From: an uncultured Prevotella sp.
GTDB lineage: Bacteria; Bacteroidota; Bacteroidia; Bacteroidales; Bacteroidaceae
Assembly (NCBI GenBank): GCA_945863825.1
Contig: CAMBBY010000069.1
Coordinates: 1 to 6,662 of the forward strand
Length of the DNA stretch: 6,662 bases
Direction of reading: 5' to 3'
A program made the position numbers and the translations under genes. The notes beneath the pieces are model-generated. The model worked only from the letters and a program-made list of their open reading frames with translations. It did not search any database and had not been told where the DNA came from. Shown here one piece after another: positions 1 through 5,400 of the stretch (positions are counted from its first letter, which is position 1; each line of letters starts with the position of its first letter).

Positions 1-47
1 CTACACAAGGAGTATCGTCGGCAGCGTCAGATGTGTATAAGAGACAG
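1..47 (+). other. Sequencing adapter left on the contig (Illumina Nextera P5 end, i5 index, read-1 adapter with Tn5 mosaic end)
   Basis: Bases 1-6 (CTACAC) match the 3' end of the Illumina P5 primer. Bases 7-14 (AAGGAGTA) match the Nextera i5 index known as S507/N507. Bases 15-28 match the Nextera read-1 arm, and bases 29-47 (AGATGTGTATAAGAGACAG) are the 19-bp Tn5 mosaic end. The four parts follow each other in exactly the order of a Nextera library molecule, so this is library construct and not host DNA or a resident transposon. Biological sequence begins at base 48, where the tagmentation cut lies. Any reading frame that uses these bases, on either strand, is spurious. Confidence 0.98.
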
Positions 48-163
48 CCAATACATCACAACCAACTTTAGAGAATTTGATTGAGATAGCTCGCTGTCTC
101 AAATGCGACATGAACGACCTTGTCAGACTGGACGATGTCGTTACTATAAAAACAGATAAATAA
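48..163 (+). CDS. XRE/Cro-family helix-turn-helix regulator, C-terminal fragment (5' end missing)
   Basis: The frame is open from the adapter junction (first full codon at 50) to a TAA at 161-163, giving 37 residues. It reads QPTLENLIEIARCLKC followed by DMNDLVRLDD and a short polar tail. The pattern P-T-L-x-N-L-x-x-I-A-x-x-L, then a short hydrophilic helix N-(D/E)-L-(V/L), is the typical last part of the Cro/C1-type HTH fold: the end of the recognition region followed by helices 4 and 5. The N-terminal DNA-recognition helices are lost because the contig starts here, so the length and any extra domain are unknown. The stop lies 20 nt before the start of the WYL regulator gene, so the two are probably co-transcribed. 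Inferred role: a small autoregulatory or locus-specific repressor of the downstream restriction genes. Family assignment is fairly sure; the target is not shown. Confidence 0.75.
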
Positions 164-183
164 ACACATACAGAAAAGACTCT

Positions 184-1218
184 ATGCCAACAAACAAGAA
201 TGCGCAACTTCGCTACCGGATTCTGGACAGATGCTTTAGCGATTTTCATAGAACATATAGCATTGAGGACCTCCTTGACACGGTCAATGAGTCCCTCATG
301 GATCTCTATGGCTCGCAGGTCAGCATCCGTCAGATACGTGAAGACATCAAATATATGAGAGATAGAGTCACTTACAATGCCCCTATTGAAACATATCCCT
401 TCGATGGAAGGAAAAGTTACTATCGTTATTCTGACCCAAGCTTCTCCATCTTTAACAATGAGTTGACAACCGAAGAAGTAAAGTCTCTTCGCTCCACTAT
501 CGACATACTAAGCCGTTTCCGTGGTGTGCCGAGTAACGCATGGTTGGAAGATGTTATCTCAAATCTCGAATTCCGTTTTGGTGTCAAGCCCAATACAGAG
601 AATATCGTGTCATTTGACCACAATGATCTGCTGAAGGGAACAGAGTTCTTGGGAGAACTGATAGAATCCGCATTGAATCATCAGCCTTTGAATTTGCTCT
701 ATCGCACTTTCACTGGCAATGAACGAACTGCCATCCTCCATCCTTACCATATCAAGCAATTCAACAACCGCTGGTTCCTCATCGGATTACAGGAAGGAAG
801 TCATGGCAATTACATCACCAATAAAGCGCTCGACCGTATCGTGAAGTTTTCACGTGCCAATGTGCCGTTTATTCCCAATACGGATATAGACTTCAATGAG
901 TATTTCAAGGACATCGTTGGAGTAACATTACCCGAAGACCATCCAGTGGCAGAGGAAGTACTGTTGAAGTTTGACGAAGCTCGTTTCCCTTACGTGGTGA
1001 ATAAACCAATACATCCTTCACAAGAGGTTGAGGATGAAGAACAGCAAATTATCAAGCTCATGGTTCGTCCGAACAAGGAACTTGAAGCACGCATCTTTTC
1101 ATACGGAAATCAGGTAGAAGTACTCAAACCTGAGTGGTTGAGACAGCAAATTGCGGAAAAAATAGAGAATTTATTGAAAAAATATTCAACAGTGCAGAAA
1201 GACTGCAACATAGAATAA
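184..1218 (+). CDS. WYL-domain transcriptional regulator (winged HTH + WYL + C-terminal extension)
   Basis: This 344-residue protein has the usual length and layout of WYL regulators. Residues about 5-70 form a winged helix-turn-helix (a helix around LRYRILDRCF, then SIRQIREDIKYMRD as the likely recognition helix), followed by a wing and linker with a YYRYSDPSFSI stretch. The WYL domain covers roughly residues 155-235: LLYRTFTG..RTAILHPYHIK, then RWFLIG, where W197-F198-L199 stand in for the name-giving W-Y-L, and the LDRI signature around D217-R218. Residues about 240-340 resemble the C-terminal WCX region (VLLKFDEARFPYV, VLKPEWLRQQI). WYL domains are known ligand-sensing modules, and several repress or activate defence operons (the BrxR/CapW type); that role here is inferred from position. 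The start at 184 lies 20 nt after the preceding stop, and no Shine-Dalgarno is visible, as is normal in Bacteroidota. The next gene starts 20 nt after this stop. Confidence 0.88.
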   Translation: MPTNKNAQLRYRILDRCFSDFHRTYSIEDLLDTVNESLMDLYGSQVSIRQIREDIKYMRDRVTYNAPIETYPFDGRKSYYRYSDPSFSIFNNELTTEEVKSLRSTIDILSRFRGVPSNAWLEDVISNLEFRFGVKPNTENIVSFDHNDLLKGTEFLGELIESALNHQPLNLLYRTFTGNERTAILHPYHIKQFNNRWFLIGLQEGSHGNYITNKALDRIVKFSRANVPFIPNTDIDFNEYFKDIVGVTLPEDHPVAEEVLLKFDEARFPYVVNKPIHPSQEVEDEEQQIIKLMVRPNKELEARIFSYGNQVEVLKPEWLRQQIAEKIENLLKKYSTVQKDCNIE

Positions 1219-1238
1219 TAATTTTGCAAAAAAGAATA

Positions 1239-2453
1239 ATGGCAGAAAAGAATACAACATATAGAATCTTTGAGCATATCAGTGATGTTGACATCTCTGA
1301 GCAAGACATCATGGACTACGACCCTGTAGTTCTAGACAAACTGCTCATTGACCACACCATGTCTGCAAAAGCCCGTGCAGAGGCTTCAGACCAGGAGAAG
1401 GTGGTTAACATCTTCTGGGCAACATCAGATTATGAAAACTCGGTTCTTGATGAACACGGGAATTTCATAGAAGAAGGTTACCGATATGATGATGAGATCA
1501 AGCCTGAGCATATTACCGGACGGTTTCGTCGCATAGTAATGCCTCGTGTGCTGAAAGACAAGCAAGCTCAGCTTGACCGTACCAAAGACAAGGCAGAGGT
1601 GTTTACTCCATCTTGGGTATGTAATGCACAAAACAATCTCATCGACGAGAACTGGTTTGGACGCAAAGATGTCTTCAATCGTGAAGTTACAAACGAAGAT
1701 GGTACACATTCATGGATTCCTACAGAAGGAAAAATCCAGTTTCCGGAAGGCAACAAGCAAAAGACATGGAAAAAGTATGTTGTTGACAACTGCATGGAAA
1801 TAACCTGTGGAGAAGCTCCTTATCTGGTCAGTCGTTACGACACCACAACAGGTCAGCCTATCCCTATCAGCCACCGTATCGGTATTCTCGACAGAAAGAT
1901 GCGTGTTATCAACGAAAATGTCGAGACAGAAAAGGACTGGTATATGATGGCAGAAAAAGCTTTCAAGCATACTTATGGTTATGAATGGCAGGGCGACAAT
2001 CTGCTCTTAGCTCGTGAAGCCCTACTCTATACATATATAGAATACTTTATGGATAAGTTCAATCCAAAGGATGCAGATGGCAATTACATCAAAGATGCAG
2101 ATGGTAACCTCCGGGTTCCAACAAGAAATAAAATCATCAATGCTGCCCGATGGATTTCATGGAATCTGTGGCAGATGGATGGTATCAAGATGGTTGTTCC
2201 TGACTCTTGCGATAAAGTATATGAAACCGATCTCTTTGGAGAAACTACCAAGAAGCAATGTCCAGCCTGCATAAAGGGCGAGACAAATGGCCACATCGGT
2301 GTAAAATGCATCATAAGAGACTGGAATCTGAAAAAGCCAAAAGATTGGCAACCATCGCCTGGCGAAGACCCAAAATCGCAGCCATGGCAAAAGATAGAGT
2401 TCCGTTCATTGTTCCGTAGCAATCAAAAAGAGACGGAAGATGACGAGATATAA
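1239..2453 (+). CDS. DNA methyltransferase-like protein ('restriction endonuclease subunit M' type), lacks a visible catalytic motif IV
   Basis: This 404-residue protein resembles the 'restriction endonuclease subunit M' family that sits next to helicase-methylase genes. Two methyltransferase landmarks are visible: an F122-T123-P124 motif X-like sequence (EVFTPSWVCNAQNNL) and a motif I-like SAM-binding sequence at residues 187-199 (E-I-T-C-G-E-A-P-Y-L-V-S-R). Next come a helical NLLLAREALLYTYIEYF segment (from residue 254), the conserved-looking WISWNLWQMDG, and a probable zinc site formed by C324, C341-P-A-C344 and C357. No (N/D/S)PP(Y/F) motif occurs anywhere in the chain, so base methylation by this protein alone is doubtful. 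It may be a SAM-binding partner of the large downstream protein. The frame stays open upstream to an ATG at 1134, but that start would overlap the WYL gene by 85 nt. The ATG at 1239, 20 nt after the WYL stop, gives a protein that begins like the family and is preferred. Confidence 0.8.
   Translation: MAEKNTTYRIFEHISDVDISEQDIMDYDPVVLDKLLIDHTMSAKARAEASDQEKVVNIFWATSDYENSVLDEHGNFIEEGYRYDDEIKPEHITGRFRRIVMPRVLKDKQAQLDRTKDKAEVFTPSWVCNAQNNLIDENWFGRKDVFNREVTNEDGTHSWIPTEGKIQFPEGNKQKTWKKYVVDNCMEITCGEAPYLVSRYDTTTGQPIPISHRIGILDRKMRVINENVETEKDWYMMAEKAFKHTYGYEWQGDNLLLAREALLYTYIEYFMDKFNPKDADGNYIKDADGNLRVPTRNKIINAARWISWNLWQMDGIKMVVPDSCDKVYETDLFGETTKKQCPACIKGETNGHIGVKCIIRDWNLKKPKDWQPSPGEDPKSQPWQKIEFRSLFRSNQKETEDDEI
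2070..2117 (+). repeat. 24-bp in-frame tandem duplication in the M-like gene (DADGN repeat)
   Basis: The 11-mer gatgcagatgg occurs at 2070-2080 and again at 2094-2104, exactly 24 nt apart, with further similarity on either side. The two units encode D-A-D-G-N-Y-I-K (residues 278-285) and D-A-D-G-N-L-R-V (286-293). They lie in a hydrophilic stretch between the YIEYFMDKFN helix and the NKIINAARWI helix, so this is probably a surface loop lengthened by a small slippage duplication. The D-x-D-G pattern resembles calcium-binding loops, but nothing else supports metal binding. It could be length-variable between strains. Confidence 0.55.
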
Positions 2454-2485
2454 TATTTTAATGAATTTTCTTAATATTACGATAA

Positions 2486-5400
2486 ATGAGATACACTATA
2501 ACCCAATCACGCCTCCTGTACGTGCTCAGCATCAACGACAGGAAGCACCAAGGACTTCTCAAAATTGGTGAGGTCTTTGTCGATAATGATATAGCCGATT
2601 CCCATAGCAGCCAGGAGTTGGGTAAGGCTGTTCGTGCTGTACTCGATGCTCGTCCTTACATGCAGGGAGTTTCATACCATATAGAATATGTGGAATGCAC
2701 CACTTACGACCAGGACAAATGCTATAAGGCTGATGATGTCTATCGCACCCTGCGCGCCATGGACATTCCTTCAAAGACTCTTGGTAAGTATAAGGATCCA
2801 ACTACCGGACAGACTGAGGATGCAGACATTTGGTTTGCCTGCACCATCTTTGACATACATGATATTATCAGCAAGATAAAGCAAGGCAAGGGAGCTGGAC
2901 ATGGTGCCATCAAGTTCCGCCCAGAGCAGGAAAAGGCAATCCACGACACAGTAGAATACTTCCAAAAAGAGTTTAAAGACCCTAACAAGGGTAAGCACTA
3001 TCTCTGGAATGCAAAAATGCGTTTTGGAAAGACCCTCTCTGGTCTTGAAGTAGCTAAGCGTTGTGGCTACCGCTCAACACTCATCATCACACATCGCCCT
3101 GTTGTTGATAAAGGATGGCATGATGACTTTGCGAAGATATTCCGTACCCCGGAAGCCCTTGCTGACTATCATTCAAAAGGACTTGAACCTGCTTACGGTC
3201 GCCGAATGATGGATGATAACGACTCTCAGGGTGACTTCTATACGCTTACAAACGAGGTGGATGCTGGCAAAAAGATACTCGTATTTTTTGTCAGCATGCA
3301 ATATCTGCGCCTGTCACAATTTGTTGGTGGCAAGGAGCGCAATTTTGATCCATTGAAACGTGCTATTATGGAGTATGATTGGGACTTCGTAATGGTTGAC
3401 GAGGCACACGAAGGCATTGATGCTGCTGCCGGTGTGCGTGTAATGAACAAGTTGAAAAAGGAGAATACCCGTATTCTTTCACTTTCGGGAACACCTTTCA
3501 ACCTGCTCGACAAATATGAGGAGAGTGAAATATATACTTGGGACTACGTGATGGAACAGCGTGCCAAGTTGTTCTGGGATGAGCATCATTATGGTGACCC
3601 TAACCCATACGCCGACCTGCCACGTATGCAGATACTCACCTTCACGTTGCCTAAGATGCTGCGTGACCAGGCTATTCAGAATAATGAGGTTTTCAAGTTC
3701 CACGAGTTCTTCCGTGTATATACAGAGGAAGACAAGCTTCAGTTGCAGAAGTTGATAGATAATGAGCCTAATGTTATAAAAAAGGCAGAATATCAGGCAG
3801 AATTGGCAAAGGTGAAAATCGACAAGTTCGTACACGAGAAGGCAATCAATCGCTTTCTCGATAAACTTGTTGAAGAATCCGACACCTCGCTCTACCCTTT
3901 CTCTACAGATGATTTTCGTGAGCACTTCCGCCACACCTTCTGGCTCTTGCCTGGTGTGAAAGAAGCTGCAGCTCTCGAACAGCTTCTTCGTAAGCATGAG
4001 GTATTTAGCGAAATGTTCCATATTATCAATGCTGCAGGTGATGGTAATATCGAGGATAAGAATGGTAGTGCTCTGGCTGATGTACTGGACAACATCCGTG
4101 GCAACGCCAAGAAAAACATAACCAAGAAGAATTATACCATCACCCTCTCTTGTGGTAAGCTTACCACGGGTGTAAGTGTTCCTGAATGGACAGCCGTGCT
4201 CTGCATGAAAGGCTCAGAGAATACTCCTGCTGCCAACTACATGCAGACCATTTTCCGTGTGCAGACTCATGCCGTACTCGAAGGCCGTCAGAAATCGGAC
4301 TGTTATGTGTTTGACTTTGCGCCAGACCGTGCCCTTACGGCTGTAGCTGAAACAGCAAAGATGGCTGTCTATGCACAGACCGAAAAAGGTAAGAAGCAGA
4401 TGAAGCTTACTCAGAAGAAGGAGGAAGAGCATCTTGCTGCCTTCATCAAACTCTGTCCTGTTCTCTCTATGGACGAAGGCGAAATGGGCAAGCACTTCTC
4501 TGCTAATCAGATATTCGAGAAACTTTCTAATGTATATATTGAGCGTGCCGTGCGTAGTGGCTATGCCGACAACTCGCTTTATAATCCTGACCTGCTGATG
4601 AATCTCAGCCCTGAGCAGGAGAAGGCTCTTGGCGATGTACACGACCTTCTTGGTTCTATGCCAAATGCCTGGAAACCAGAGAAAATCAATGTCAATAAGA
4701 ATGGTTTGGGCGATGCAGATGCGGAACAGATCAAGTACATTTACTATCTCTCCGCAAGCGAAGCTCTACCTTCTCGCCCTTCTATGGCTGCCGAATTTGA
4801 TGAGAATGGTCAGCCGAAGACAGAAGATGAGGGATGGGACGAAGTGATGTGTGCTCCTTCTGAACTGTTCCCTTATCTTTTTGTCAGCCATAGCCAGTTG
4901 CTGAACGGCGAATGGTGTTCGTTCACCAATCCAGTGCTTTGGAAAAAATGGGAGAATAAAGAGAAGGATGACAAAACTGACGAGGCTAAGAAGAAACGTG
5001 ACGAAGAGAACAAGGAAAAGCAGGCCCGTATGTCTGTGCTCCGTGGCGTGGCTATCCGTATTCCTTTGTTGGTCTATGGTGCAGAAATCAAAGATGAGGC
5101 AGGCGAAGAGATTACTATCGACAACTTTGCCAGCGAAGAAATCGTTGACCAGGCTTCATGGGAAGAGTTTATGCCTAAGGGCTTTACCAAGCAGACGTTC
5201 AACACCTTGAAAGACTGTTTCGATCGTAGCATCTTTACAGGTGCAGCCAAGCGCATACGCCAGATGGTGAAGGAGGCTGACAATCTCAATACCGAGGACC
5301 GTATTGCAAAGATTGCCACCATCTTCTCTTACTTCCACAATCCTGACAAGGAGACCGTGCTTACTCCATGGCGTGTGGTAAACATGCACATGAGCGATAC

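Noticed and set aside
29..47. Tn5 mosaic end as evidence of a resident Tn5-like transposon
   Set aside because: It is directly preceded by the Illumina read-1 arm, an i5 index and the P5 end, so it comes from library preparation.
164..183. Possible Bacteroidota -33/-7 promoter (TTTG / TAnnTTTG) before the WYL gene, and likewise at 1219-1238 and 2454-2485
   Set aside because: No convincing pair of elements with proper spacing was found in these short gaps. Co-transcription from upstream is more likely.
1..249. Minus-strand ORF of 82 codons across the left edge
   Set aside because: It translates the Nextera adapter and the antisense of two plus-strand regulator genes, and has no family resemblance.
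1134..1238. Upstream ATG that would extend the M-like protein by 35 residues
   Set aside because: It would overlap the WYL gene by 85 nt, and the added residues are the out-of-frame reading of the conserved WYL C-terminus. ATG 1239 follows the stop with the same 20-nt gap as the gene before.
2451..2479. AT-only inverted repeat (taatatt / aatatta) at the junction of the M-like gene and the large gene
   Set aside because: Seven A/T pairs with a 15-nt loop and no T-tract are too weak for a terminator, and each arm is itself nearly palindromic, so it is likely chance in AT-rich spacer.
2461..2571. Short 36-codon ORF starting in the 32-nt spacer
   Set aside because: It is out of frame with the large gene, overlaps its conserved YVLS...KIG start, and has no recognisable features.
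3479..4021. 180-codon minus-strand ORF and other long antisense frames inside the large gene
   Set aside because: They lie opposite the helicase domain whose motifs and uninterrupted frame are clear. Their translations are cysteine/leucine-rich shadows without domain signals.
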